From Temnopleurus reevesii (lineage: Eukaryota; Echinodermata; Echinoidea; Temnopleuroida; Temnopleuridae), in assembly GCA_036244855.1 (NCBI GenBank), contig BQKZ01000766.1, positions 96,096 through 142,621 on the forward strand: a DNA stretch of 46,526 nucleotides, read 5' to 3'. The notes below the pieces were generated by a model. It did no database searches, had not been told where the DNA came from, and saw nothing but the letters and a program-made list of their open reading frames with translations. Made by a program: the position numbers and the translations under genes. Positions 26,586 to 39,299 of this stretch are shown here, piece after piece (the stretch's first letter is position 1; each line of letters begins with the position of its first letter).

Positions 26586-27464
26586 CAATCACTGCTCAAT
26601 TCCATTAGGGTTGAGGACTTTCTCACTGTAAATCATATAGTTAGCACATTTTTATACCTGGAAAAAAAAGCCTGATTGAGGAGTAATGCTTGCATTATAC
26701 ATTCATTTACAAATTGCTTTAGAATCCATTTGCCAGCATTTATGCAAACCACCTCTATAAAGTTACCAGAAATCAAAATAATGTGTTTAATAGCTAATTC
26801 TGGAGCTCTCTGGCAGCAAAGAAAGAAATATCTAAAGAATGTCCTACTGAGACAATATTTGTCGATAACTGCGGAACAAACTGACTGAAGTAAAGTCTGA
26901 CTTGGATCGCAAAGTCTTCTCTAGAAACGCTAACTAAACTCACCTATTCACTTCCATATTGACTCTAGCCACGGGTAAATAGCAGTGAGAAACAACCATC
27001 AGGCTAGGGTATATATCCATCACAACCAGGATCATAGGTTGCCATGACAAACATATCCTACGGTGACCTACATCTAGCTCCCTAAATATACTGCGGCCAA
27101 AGGGGAAACAATTATTCACTTGATACGCTTAGTCTGGAAAATATGGAAATTGTGGGGAAATGAGAGTGCGGAAAAAGGTTGCAGATAATTGGCACAAATT
27201 TATTCCTATTGAAAGGACAGAGCTTTGATTGCACATATTGTATTGTAATGACTATATCATATTGCAAAAATTGTGATGTATTGGCAATCAGTACCTCAAT
27301 TAAAGAACAGGTAGGCATTGATGCTAAAATATGTCAACCCAGAATTGTGTTTGATCTGGTTTGAACTATCACATAGATAGGAACACTAATGTGTGTACAG
27401 TGAAATTTGAGGGCATCATATGCTGTGGGTGCTACTTGACATATTGGCAAAGGAAATTCCGAAA

Positions 27465-28385
27465 AGTCGCAGTTTCATTGAACATTTTCGTCCCAAATAC
27501 ATGTATGTATGAATGTGATGCAGGCAGTTTGCCAAGTGCTACCACCATTCATGGCAGTGGACTGGTACCAGTGGGTCATGTTCTGAATTCATAAGGCATG
27601 CATCAGCGGAACTCTCTTGGGAACATTATGACATCAGATCACATTGACTTCAATATCATGAATCATCTCCACCAATGAGAATGTTCAGTCACTTTCTAGT
27701 CTTCAAAACATAGCAGTTTCATCAAACATCTTAAAATCAGATATGTATGAATGTGATACAGGCAATTTGCCAAGTGCTACCACCATTCATGGCAGTGGAC
27801 TGGTACCAGTGGGCTATGTTCTGAATTCATGAGGCATGCATCAGCGTAGCTGTCTTGGGAGCATTATTGGATCACAATGACTTCAACAACATGAATCATC
27901 TCCATCCAAATCCATTCACTAATGAACTGCTTTTATATAGCGCTTATCAACTCTTCATGAGAACTCCTTAAGCGCTCTACAATTGCAGCATTATTATCCT
28001 GGCTTTAGCAGTGCAGCTATTAGGTGCATAAATTTTTTCAAGGCATAAATTTTTTCAAGGAATAAATTCCTACCAGGTACCCATTCACCTCACCTGGGTT
28101 GAGTGCAGCAAAATGTGGATGAATTTCTTGCTGAGGGAAATTAATGCCATGAAAATGTTCAGTCACTCTCTAGTCTGCAAACATATGTTTTATCGAACAT
28201 TCTCGCATCAAATGTGTATGAATGTGACCCAGGCAATTTGCCAAGTCCCACAACCATTCATGGCAGTGGACCGGTGCCAGTGGGCTATGTTCTCTTGGGA
28301 ACATTATGACATCAGATCACATTGACTTCAACGACATGAATCATCTCCATTCGATTCGAAACTGAAGTCACTTTTTAGTCTCAGA
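27465..28385. repeat. Three-copy tandem repeat, ~238-bp unit, split by a SINE
   Basis: Each unit contains GTATGAATGTGA, CAGGCA(G/A)TTTGCCAAGT, ACCATTCATGGCAGTGGAC and a final CATGAATCATCTCCA. The GTATGAATGTGA block lies near 27507, 27745 and 28215. The step of 238 bp, and then of 470 bp (238 plus about 232 bp of SINE), shows that copies 2 and 3 are separated by the insertion at 27909-28139. Copy 3 also lacks about 30 bp between two TTCT-type repeats, a probable slippage deletion. Confidence 0.88.
27909..28139 (-). mobile_element. 5'-truncated SINE, same family as 24551-24825
   Basis: Read on the minus strand it begins at CATGGCATTAATTTCC and continues AGCAAGAAATTCATCCACAT, then CAACCCAGGTGAGGTGAAT. 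It ends with GCGCTATATAAAAGCAG, matching the body and tail of the plus-strand SINE in order. The tRNA-like head is absent. A 19-bp unit (CATAAATTTTTTCAAGG-like, 28030-28070) is duplicated inside it. It lies within one copy of the three-copy repeat. Confidence 0.82.
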
Positions 28386-30147
28386 GCATGTACCTGATTT
28401 CGTATTTAAACCTAAACAGCCCCAAACCATCCGAAACTACCACATGTTTTGTTTCTGTTTTTTTTGTGATTTTTTCTAAATCCAAAATCCAGAATTATAA
28501 CAATAATCCAGTTTAATCATGCCGATTCTTGGTCTACCATTCCAGTATAAGTGTTCTCAGATTTTGAAATAAAACTCAGTCGCTATTGTTTGGAATCATT
28601 TTTAAAACATGGCCTTTTGTCAGGAAGCAGCCCTATAGGCTACTCAAAAACTTTTTTCCAGGATCTTTAGTGACCAAACAGCAAAATTTATTTATTGTCA
28701 TTTATATTTAGCATACAACTCTATCTGAATGAAGACTAGCATTAAAACCAAGTTACTAAAATGTAGTTGTGTAGGCTTCAACTACAGACAGAGTACAAGT
28801 GACTCATATAGGCAAAACTAAATAAAGATTGTGTTTCTTTGTCAACTGATTCTCAAGGTCCACTTAACCAAGAGTTTGTCTTTGTAGACTAGTTCAATTG
28901 GTGTTCATGGTAATCTCACCTAGTTCACTTTCATGTAAAGTGTGAGAAATCATTCAACAAGCGATTAACATTGGATCATGTTGGCCTGAGTAACATGAAC
29001 ATGAATCATCAACGTCAATGTAATCTTGGGCTTGGCAACCAGACTCGAAGCCATGTTCGTACTCTGAATGAGGCAAAAAGCAATCTGTAGGGCAGTCTAA
29101 CCCACTGAAACATATCAAAGCAGCATATGAAATGAACTTCATAGGCCTAAAATAATTTCAAGTGTCTCTCCACCAGGATAAGGCGGTTGTTTATCACCAA
29201 CTTTAAGACATTCGCCAAAATTATATTTAATACAAAGTACACTGTAGTCCTATGTGTTTTCAAACCTTTGAAAGCTAGAACTAGCACTTCATCAAGATGA
29301 AGTCTATTCATGGCAAAGTATACTCTATTGCAAAATCCTTTTCTTACATCCAGCTACCCAATTCACTATGATAAATTCCATTACAATGCATATTTGACTT
29401 TCTAATCTGTGCTCAATAGTACCCAATACTTGTCTCCCGACTTCAAGCAATTGGTGGATTATGAAGACATACAAAATACAGAAGCTCAGGAATGGCATAA
29501 CAGTGAAGACATAAAAATGTTGGCCATATTTCTGCAATTAGGACCTTTTAATAGGATTTAAACCAGCCTGGTAAATAAAGCGGTACATGTAGGCCACATG
29601 CAAGAGTTGTACACCTGTAGATCTAAAAAATCTGTTGTCAATCTTTTTATTTAATTGTTGATACTGTACGTTTGTTGGGTAATTAACTTCTTATCTTTTG
29701 TTTTAGCATTTTGATTTCCTGTCCATTTTACTTTAGTAGAGTTTTGGCAATTGTAGAAAATCATATAACATACATTACTACAAAATAATTAACCCAAATG
29801 AATTATAAACCTGCCGCTAGAATGAACACCAAATCTATTGACCAGCATGGCGTGAATCATTTATAAGGAATGTCACATTGTTCTGTTTAACAATACTGAT
29901 AAACAACCTAAATGTACAAACATTTGTACACAGGGTCATTCCCCAAACCAGCGAGCCATAACAAGGGATTTTTCCCACCAAACATAAAACTAAAGCAGCC
30001 TCCATTTAATAAAACAGAATGTCCTTATTCTGTAAGCTGTCCTTACATTACAGAGAATGTTGTCAAATAGGATTATACTCGGATCGTTTTTTTTTTTCTG
30101 GAAGGCATTTTATATTTTTATGTACTGTAGAAATTATTACATGTACA

Positions 30148-30180
30148 CCCCCCCCCCCCAAAAAAAAAAAAAAAAAAAAA
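30148..30180. repeat. C12-A21 homopolymer junction
   Basis: Twelve C run directly into twenty-one A. This is the longest homopolymer junction in the window and a likely site of length variation and sequencing error. Confidence 0.92.
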
Positions 30181-33100
30181 TGGTTGCCCAATGAATGTTA
30201 TTGGTTGCTTTTTGTTAAAAAACTATAATCAAGTGGAAAAGAATCTCTGAAAATTGATTTCACAGTCAGGAAAGTTTAAAAAACATGGTTTCAGAGGGTC
30301 GTTCTGTGATGCAACCAAGATGAATAAGTTTTGTGGGGTGGAATTTAAAATTTATCATTGTTTTATGTCATACAAATCTTACATTGTAAATACAGTGTAC
30401 ATGTATAACACAATCCATGGACTGTTTTTGCCGGAAAAATATCAATGCAATGTTCACACAAAGGAAGAAGCCTTCATAAAATGAATGTTTACATTTTCAA
30501 AATGAACTTGATATCATTAAAGATACCTCAAATATGCGGTATTTGATAGAAATTTCTTCCATTTTGTATTCATGCATTGGCAACCAGACCATACGGCATT
30601 TGTCCTAATCAATTTCTAACATTTTCTTTGCAATAAAATTGCTTTCTTTTGTTGGTATATTATTCTGAGCTAACCAATGCCATCACAAGGGAACTATTAC
30701 CAGCAAGTTTTCCTCTCACGTACATGTACATGTACAATACCAACAGGTGTAGAATGCCTAAAATACGAAACATCCTTATTTTACACTAATCTCACACTAA
30801 TCCTTTCTGGTTTGAAGATATCTGGAAGGTGTCACAGGCCTGGAGCCTCTGGTAGTACACATTACCTTTGAATATGCAGTTGTTACAAGAAAGGTATACA
30901 GGATATCTCCAATTTGGCCAGGTGGCCTCTATATACTGGTCTACTGTACTTTGGAGGACGGACAAAGAAATAAATGGAAACTACATAAAGTTCCTAAAAT
31001 TTCAGGGCAGTTAAAGGAAATTAAAAAATAATGAATCCATACCTCTATAGATGCAAAGGTTAAACAACAATTTGTTTCTATTGCATAATGAAAAATACTT
31101 TCAATACTTGCTTATGCCATATTCTACATGAATCCAACTATTAATCAACATCATGAATTCTATTACGACTACATGTACCTCCATGTAGTATCTGCTATGA
31201 ACACATCTCATTCCTACAACTACCCATGATTTCATTCTAAAAATGTGAGTAAAGAGAGAGCAAATAAGATGAATAATATTTATAAAATNTCAATGTTTTT
31301 TTTCTTCTCAAATTGGATGCACTGGCCCCCTTCAAATCATTTAACATCAATACTTGACGATAAGTTCATTGGCAAAAATCTGCCACTTTATTCTAATTAA
31401 AAAGTCTGAGGTGGTAGTGTTCATTTCACGCAGCGAACCCATCCCTCGTTCCATGAAGAAACAACACAGAAGTGGGTGATAACGAATCACTGCCGTCATA
31501 AATACCAGATTATTACCCAATTCAGCCACAACCATTCTCCCTTCTCCATCTCTAAATGTCAAGTTTCTGTAACTCAAATCTCCTTCCATTTGATCCAAAT
31601 CATTAATTTTCATGGCGCCAGACAAGTCAGCCAGTGCATTTAGCTATCATAAAGACGGCCACAAACATCTCTTCAGATATTATCTTTTCAACTGAAATGT
31701 AGAGTATGGTTGTGGTAATCATCATGTACTGTACATCATGTAAACTCTGAGCATATACATACATGGTTTTTGTTACGATCTTAAGTGTTACAACATAATT
31801 TCCCAAATTACAAGAAATTATTATCAAATATTAAATCACAATCATATAATCAGGTGTTTGTGCACATGAAAATTCCTCTTTGAATATGCCTGCACTCAAC
31901 ATGATAATAAAACAATCTATTTCCAAAGAAACAACTTGTTAAGTTTGATCTATATGATTTCAGTAGCTTCCATTAGTACTTTCTTTTTCACGACTAAATG
32001 TTTCCCTCGCAAGAAATCATAAACCATTCCCAATCGGCAGAATAATATTTAGATTAACAGGGTCCAAATATTGATGTTTGAATAATGATATTGGAACTGG
32101 TTCCAAAAAATACAAAAAATAATTCAAGTTCCGGATATTGAAACAGTAAAACATACATGTACATAAGAAATCAAGCATCTTTTTGTCGAACATTGTTCAT
32201 GCAGTCACTTGCTTCAATACCCCTAATGGATGTTTTATATGAATTCTGAAGAGGTTTCAGACTTTAATCTCCTCTGTACTTCACAAATTTACCTGTCTCA
32301 AAATTTGAATATGAGTGGGCTGGTGGGTAAACAGAGCAGAGGGTTTGTGCATACATTTAATCAACTCTGAATTAAGCCGCAAACTGGGTATGAAATGTTG
32401 TATGAAATGATGTACTGAATATTCCTATACACGCCTGACATTACACTATGTACACCTACGTAGAATTCCCAGAAATCATTATGTTCAGCAGTGAAGGTAT
32501 TCCAACATCCATGGAAATCCTTTGATAGGTTTTTAATTTCTCAATGCGAGAGATTCCTTTTTCAGGTGATGCGAGTGACGTTATAGTCAGCCATTTTGGA
32601 TGGCAAACAATGAATCTTTATCCACAGAGAAAAAAAAAGAAAATATTGGGACTGGTGATATTCCACAAACTTGGAAAACAGCTTGGAAAAGGGTCCCTTT
32701 TTGCTACTAGTTATGACTACACATGTCTGCAAGTTCTTTAGAAACCCTGATTCTTTAAAACAAAACTACTTTTCATTGGAGTTAAATTTATCTAATAAAG
32801 AAAGTACCACTAAATGAGTTACACTAACAAAGCAGTGAGAGAAATGTTGCTTTCTCTGCTACCAAATGTTGCCTAGATATGAAAATGCGTGTGACAGGAT
32901 AACCCTTATTTGCAGGTGGCACAAAACAATCTGCATTGACTGGGTCTATGCAGGCTGACTACATTGATGTAGACTGCAGAGCATTGGACTGTGTCCTTTG
33001 TGTCCTTTGAAATTAGTATACCTCGGTGATCAAACTATTTTGGAATATGCATGAAGATGAATATTCAAATATATACATATAACCAAAAGTTGAACCAACA

Positions 33101-33330
33101 AATTTCCTTGTGAGAGAGATCATGATAACAAATGGTCATACGCGCGACAGTTTACTTGCAGGTCCTGAATTTTAATAACAATACACTGCATCAATAATCT
33201 GGAATAGTTGGCATTTCAGCAAGTTGGGTAAGGTGACTGTAACATTAGATGTAACATTAGATGTGATTCAAACAGTAATAAACATGCAAAGAATATTTCC
33301 TAGCTTTTAATTGTATTAGTCAAATCTTAC

Positions 33331-33579
33331 CTTTAATTGACTGTCGATGATTGCTTCTAATTCTTCTCGGAAAGCTTGGCTGTTTAGGATAAGTGAGACT
33401 CGTTTGTTTCTGTCCATCTCTTTAATATCGTTCTTGATGTGTGCTGGTCTCTGCCTTTCTCTCTGTAGCTCTGGATCGTCCAAGTCGACGTCGTCGATGT
33501 CCCTGTGTCTGCTGGGCTTGCCGTTCATGGCCGGACTCCGCGGAGCCTCCTCCACCTCGTTGGGTAACGTGTCGGCCAT
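33331..33579 (-). CDS. ADD1: Adducin, first coding exon (residues 1-83)
   Basis: This exon encodes the N-terminal part of adducin, the membrane-skeleton protein that caps actin barbed ends and recruits spectrin to actin. The 83 residues begin with a variable acidic leader. Residues 30-41 (DVDLDDPELQRE) resemble the vertebrate 'ENNPEYLRER' stretch. Residues 59-75 (KRVSLILNSQAFREELE) match the family signature KRVSMILQSPAFCEELE almost residue for residue; this comparison is from memory. The start at 33579 is well supported: G lies at -3 and +4, there is no upstream ATG in the exon, and an in-frame TAA lies at 33630-33628. The exon ends at 33331 in AAG followed by GTAAGA, a near-ideal donor, in phase 0. 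Open reading continues only four codons into the intron before a stop. The symbol is by homology; invertebrates often carry one adducin gene (hts in Drosophila), so paralogue identity is not implied. Confidence 0.93.
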
Positions 33580-33639
33580 AGCGATGTGTCTGTATGTCCG
33601 TGTGTCTGGTGTATGTCTTCCTACTGATTATCTACCAAT
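33580..33639 (-). other. ADD1: 5' UTR part of the adducin start exon, with its splice acceptor
   Basis: Sixty bases lie between the start codon and a plausible acceptor whose AG occupies 33641-33640 (CATTCCAG in gene sense). The segment has an in-frame TAA and no ATG, as expected for leader sequence. The preceding pyrimidine tract (TTTCATTTTGACATTCCAG) is only moderate. The exon could therefore instead extend further upstream as a true first exon, but a splice here, implying an upstream noncoding exon, is the simplest reading. The acceptor is inferred from sequence only. Confidence 0.6.
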
Positions 33640-33764
33640 CTGGAATGTCAAAATGAAATATAGAAATATAGGTGATAATAAATTTTAGGGCCAATGTTTT
33701 CAGTTATTTCGAATAAATGTACATTTCTTTAATCCAAAACAGTCTGACACTTCAGGAATTTTTT

Positions 33765-33860
33765 CACCTCGTTGGGTAGCGTGTATTGCGATGGGTTTGT
33801 ACATGTTTGTCCATATGTGAGCACGACTTATATCTTTGTAATGATTTTCTCCTAACCTGG
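33765..33860 (-). pseudogene. Decayed duplicate of the adducin start exon's 5' part
   Basis: This segment aligns with 33553-33643, the 5' UTR plus first codons of the real exon. The first 20 bases match at 19 positions (CACCTCGTTGGGTAGCGTGT here, CACCTCGTTGGGTAACGTGT in the exon). Similarity continues through GCGATG(T/G)GT and ends with matching TGATT..TCT..C.AA.CTGG, next to an AG acceptor in gene sense. A small deletion replaces the start codon, and the reading frame meets a stop soon afterwards. The offset is about 212-217 bp, so it looks like an old tandem duplication of the exon start that has decayed in the upstream intron. It could still be spliced as noncoding leader. Confidence 0.55.
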
Positions 33861-35141
33861 AGTGGATTATAACACATTAAAACTGATTTACATTCATTTG
33901 GGACTTGCTACAATTATCTCAGGATAGTGAGTCACAAAGTCCATGTTATAGAATGAAGATAGACCGTGGATATGCCATTAAAACCTGTGCTATGAAATCA
34001 TCATCACCAACTCATTCTTTGAAACATGGATCCGCAGCTGCCATAAGGCAATCAAATTTTGATATTTGCATCACGATTGAAATTGATAGTCACAATTGAA
34101 GACCTCGAATGATACATGAATGTTTCTCTGAAGGCAGAAAAAACATGTTTATGTACACCTGCATGCAGACAAAAAAGGGAAAAAAGGCAAAATTCATGTT
34201 GAAATGTAGTCGTGACCATGTGTAGCCATGCTAGTCAGCCTATTCCACATGAATGCATAAAATGGTAGCCAAACAATCTGTACAATTTCCACCACCATTT
34301 GCGATCAATGCTGTCTGCATATGTTCAAGGTCAACTTTGCTTCATTCGTAACAAAGGATTTCTCAATCGATATAGACCACATTCGTTGTCTGCACTATAT
34401 TATGCCTTTGCCTGCATGTGGGTCATTGCCGGGGATCTACAACTCATTAAAAAAATCACATGAATGGATGAATACTGTACAGACTGATCATCAAAAATAC
34501 TAGAAGAATCAGAGAACAAATAGGAATATCACAAATTTTACAATTCAATTAAATTAAGCATATAAAGCATAGCTGATCACTGTAAAAAAACAATTGCATC
34601 TGCTGTGATATCAGATAAATTATGATTTTCTATAAATGCTCATCTTTGCAAAAAAAAATTCTGTAAAGAGGCTCAATGCATTGTGAAATACTTATGGACA
34701 TGTACAATCATAATTTCTCTTTATAAAGGCCTCATCCTTTAATACTCTATAATTGTTTTCTTCTATTTTGTCTGAACAATGATAAGAAAAGCGCATTGAC
34801 CTTATCATGTTTTTACTGTTTCAATACTGTAATAGGCCACAACATGCAACATTCACCTGCACAGATTGCTGAAACAATGGAGCTACACTGTACGGTGTAT
34901 GTAGTACAAAGCTTTTTGGAAGGGACTGGCATTTGAAATCTCAACTTTTGTCAGCATACCCCGGTATAGCATAAAATAACCCATAAAATCAAATGGGAAC
35001 ATCCACCAAAATGATTCCTCCATACGATATATGATCTCCAAAGTCACAGTGATGAATATAATTACATACCTGAAATAAATATGATAATATCCACTATAGA
35101 AAGGTGACTAGCAACCCTGGGCTATAAATATATTACAGCAT

Positions 35142-35167
35142 GCAGGCAGGCAGGCAAGCAAGCAAGC
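35142..35167. repeat. (GCAG/GCAA)n tetranucleotide repeat
   Basis: A short run of GGCA units turns into AGCA units part-way along, giving a two-phase microsatellite of about six repeats. Confidence 0.85.
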
Positions 35168-35577
35168 CTGGATAGATATATTCCAAGAGAATGAATTCCA
35201 GAGCAAATTACAGCAAGAAGGTTTGACTCAATAGCATACGGGCGGCCGATATAATGTATCCAGACAAGTGTACACTCTATACCAACAGTCTGTCTCAAAG
35301 TTCAATGCCAATCTTTAAAATACTATGAATGGCATTAGTGGGCATGGCACACCAGCGTCAGTGCAAACATGAATAAGAGCAACTGATTGGGCGTAGACTT
35401 GTGCGACAGGCTTCTTGTAGTGTTCATCTACACAGGATGTGGAAATCAAATGCTATCATTAGTGTTTGCCGAATGAAAGGACTGTGAACAGAGACAAAAG
35501 GTGGTAATTAGCAGGTTCCTTTTTTCACTAATGAAGTGTGGTCCGCCAAAATTTGAATCCTGCTAATAAACAAACCT

Positions 35578-35600
35578 GTAGGCCTACCTTTTAGGCCTAC
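35578..35600. repeat. Short perfect hairpin
   Basis: GTAGGCCTA (35578-35586) and TAGGCCTAC (35592-35600) are exact complements around a five-base loop (CCTTT). No T-run follows, and the site is far from gene ends, so a terminator is not suggested. Confidence 0.8.
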
Positions 35601-38600
35601 ACTGAGTGTTATGACACTGGGTCAACACATTGAAAAGTGCATTGTATGAATTACATGTAGGCCATAGAGTGTCAAGTTTAGGAACCATTTGTATGCACAC
35701 CGATATTAAAGGCCCATAGAAAAAGTATACAAAAGGCTACCCAAGGATGCTTTCTTTTTAAAATAGCGACGATTGTTTTGAAGTTTTTATTTTTATATAG
35801 AATAAAAGATTATAGAAAAATTTCAGGTTGTTCACTTTTGTAACTGATTTTTTCAATGACTTTTCAGGTTTTATATCATATGAATATTTATAATTTTCAC
35901 TGTGATTTCTCAAATTTCAGTGAAAAACTACTAAAAAATTAAAAATTAAAAAATTCAGGCAGGGACAATTTTTCCTGGTGTCGCATCGCAATTTGCTATA
36001 CACTAATAGCAGGATTGCTATACAGAAGATATTTCGGTCAGGCCATTTTCAGAGAATCGGATGGTTTGAAATGGTGTGAGGGCCAAAAAAAAAACTTTTT
36101 AAAAGCCTAATTATTGTTCTTGAAAGGATACCATGATGATATTGCTTCCTGTATTATGAAAAAGTCATAAAAGTAACCGACTAAATGTATGTGTAGATCA
36201 ATATCTCAGTCACTATTGGGAGTGACCTGAACTTGACCCAAGTTAACCTTCCATCAAAAGAGGAGAAAAAGGAATACTAATTCACCTGTAATTTCACTCA
36301 AATGAGACCGAACTAATACAGGCAATTAATCAATTGAGATAGACAATCAATAAAATGCATTCTTCATGCAAGTCCTCAACTGTAACCACCAATTCGTGGG
36401 ACTATTGTGAGACTTTCAGATGATAAAGCTCTTTGATTGTGCTCATTTCTATTGCATTTCTCACTCATGCATCTTATAACTGTCAGTTCCAAATCATAGA
36501 TTTTTGTGACTGACATCTGTTTTTCTTTTAATTTAATATCCATAATTCTGTCCTATAATAACGTACAGTGCAGATGTCTGACCAAGAGAAAATGATGAGA
36601 CCCAAATTATGACCTGAACTACATGTATGTCCTATTACTTTGCAAAGTAAACAGGAATAATTTTTCTAGAATCCCATCACAATTTGCTGTGCATTTTACT
36701 TTTTAATTGCTATGCAAAACTATTTACATATAAATCTGTTGAGTATTTGAAGTTTTGAAAATATTTCCTAAATGTTTAATCAAATGGGGAAAAGAAAATT
36801 ATTCTCTGCTAAATAATTATGGAGATGAAGGAAATCTCAGATACTTTCAGATCTACATGTAGATCCTCTCTGAAGTACAGAAAATTCTTCAAACTTTACC
36901 CATCTAAAGATCATCTCTTTTACATTCATGATGACTCATATATGAAATGTAACACTTGCGGATTTGCACTTCATGCTAAAAGTGCATACATGTACATGTA
37001 CAGTGTAGCTGCTTTTTAAAAACTGAAAGAGTGCCCTTAGAGTACATGTATAACCCCTGATCATTCAAGATCGCCAAAACGAAGGTCTTGCCCAATACAA
37101 CAGCCTGGAATGCAGACTATCAAAGTGCCAAAAGGAAAAGATCCGTTACTGTCGCCTGTTCTATTGATTCTCCACATCCTGAGTAGGGGGTCCCTCTCAG
37201 TTCAAGACAAAAAGAAAACATAACAGGGTATGCTTGCAGCTAATCAGGCTAAATAATGAGCCCCATCCAGGTCTGCGAGCAACGATAAAATTTTCATCAT
37301 CGTTGGTTTCGTTTCAGGATATTTTCCATCATAATTCATTTTAGAACCAGAAGATTAGCAGATCTTTTACAGAATAACAAAAACTGTTGCAATTCAAAAA
37401 AATAATCTATGCTCCAGTCTCACAATATTTCTTTGACAATGTACAGTTTTATAGTGACTTTCTTCATCCTAAAATCAAATTGAAACCAGTGTAACATACA
37501 GGTATATCATTATTAGAGTCATTATTCAATTTTACACAGTATTACAATGAGGAAACACAAAAAAAAATCATGTTACACTGTGTAGTCTACATGACATGCC
37601 TTGAACACGACTATTCTCCAGCAACATCTTGAAGAACATAACTGTTCCTTGGGTCAATACCAGAGATAAAGATCAATCCAAATAAAAAATAACTGAATGT
37701 ACAAACCTGTAATCAAGACAGGTATCATGCATTCATTTTCCAACTCCCTTTTCACACTTCATTATTAAAAGATAAACCTATTCATGTTGACAAACATTGG
37801 ATTAATATATAATCCAATCACTCAAAAAGCTCAGCAAACAACCCTCAAATTCAAACAATCAAGATAAGAGAGGCTGATTTTTAATAGGGGAGGATAGTTC
37901 CGGCCCAGTGTGTGTGAATTCGCGTCACTCTGAAAACAAAATTTTCGATGAAGGAAAACTGATAGGTGTCAAAGTCCATAGAACGAATGCCCAATATGTA
38001 AATGAGTATGAAGACCTTGAAATCTCTACCTCAATCCAGTATGCATTGTGGTTGTTTTGTTTTAATGTAAAAGGGTGTTTGTACATGTAGTTTGGTAGTA
38101 TGATATATTTCTGTACATGGCTGTACCTGGTAAAAAGAAAATGATTGGTATTGATCCAACAATTATAACTTTAGCTGTCCAATTTTTGTCTCTGCTATGT
38201 TTTGTTATGTTTTTTTAATTGTATTCATATCACAAATAGAAAGCATCTTATCACAGGTCGAGGTGCCATCAAAATCTATCATTCAAAGCCACTACCTAAT
38301 TTCATTTTTGTATACTTGGATCACTTCTAAGATAGTAATCTGAGGACAGGTTGTAAAAAGTAGCATTCATTTGCCAATAAAAAAAAAAAAGGACTGTTTT
38401 TCTTTTCAGACACTCGTGTACGTTTGTGTAAAAAAGAAATAGATCAGAAGAACCATGGATCTATGGAAGAACGTCTTTTGTAGAGTGTATGACATCATTG
38501 GGAGAGGGAGGGGATTCCCCTATGAACAGCAGCCAAAGCAGTCAAACATGTGGTCCTTTTCTCCTCTGAAAGTACAACTACAATGTGAATTCCATCCAAA

Positions 38601-38747
38601 TAAATGTATCTACAACCTGCTATGGCCATGGGCCTACATTTACTTCATTTCATGATCAATCCATAACCTATATTCACATCAACACCATACAGACTTATTG
38701 TTTTTTGTAAGCTCGCATTGCATAATGTAATGGCGGATAATGGGCTT

Positions 38748-39132
38748 CTTCAATGGAATGTATTGATTTTGTTCCTTTGAAAAGAAGATTTTAATTGTGT
38801 GCATGCTTAGTCAATCATATCACAGGTGAATTTGCAAAGGTCATTGACCATCTCATCAGTCTGGAGTTGACAAGAAATGAAGGGCATGAATTCATGAAAT
38901 ATCTACAATAATTTATCAAATCAATTCAGTAAATCTCATAGTTTTGTTGGTTGGTGAAGCATTGACTGCTAAAATCTAATACAAAAAAAATATGCACAAA
39001 ATCACATCTTACTTTCAGATAAAAGAAGAGTGATGCCTAAATTATAAACATTCCTCTGTTCCATATCAATCAACTGAAAGTTTCCCATTTTCTTATCAAC
39101 CAGAATTTCAGAATAGAAAAATAATCTAAAAA
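38748..39132. repeat. Direct duplication, copy 1
   Basis: This segment matches 39300-39665. Identity is very high in the first 130 bp (for example GTATTGATTTTGTTCCTTTG and AGTCAATCATATCACAGG) and falls off downstream with indels. It contains a near-perfect IR1 nuclear-receptor motif (AGGTCATTGACCA, 38838-38850). Confidence 0.92.
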
Positions 39133-39141
39133 CTAGACATT

Positions 39142-39164
39142 TAATTCGTCATGTAGACGAATTA
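39142..39164. repeat. Short hairpin between the two duplicated segments
   Basis: TAATTCGTC (39142-39150) and GACGAATTA (39156-39164) are exact complements around five bases. Weaker pairing extends outward to AGAC and GTCT. Confidence 0.7.
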
Positions 39165-39299
39165 GGTGGTCTGTCTTTAAATTCTATGATATAATTTGTC
39201 AGGTACTTAGAGAATTAACCAGGCTACACCATATTTCAAGGGCTGAGATTATTTTTAGCAATATTAAGTTAGATTTTGCCAAAATAAGACAGGAATGCN

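Larger units (their letters stand above)
4433..33330 (-). other. Large adducin intron (28.9 kb) between coding exons 1 and 2
   Basis: The intron is bounded by GTAAGA at 33330-33325 and TTACAG at 4438-4433. It holds the minisatellite, two SINE copies, one MITE-like element, several local tandem duplications, homopolymer junctions and candidate control regions listed separately. I see nothing assignable in these stretches: 7.4-8.2, 8.6-11.1, 11.2-12.5, 12.6-13.3, 13.8-15.5, 15.6-16.9, 17.5-19.0, 20.2-22.1, 22.3-24.5, 25.1-26.5, 26.6-27.4, 28.4-30.1 and 30.2-33.3 kb. They are A+T-rich intron with stop-dense frames and no convincing exon bounded by splice signals. A small alternative exon could be missed by eye. 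Confidence 0.85.
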
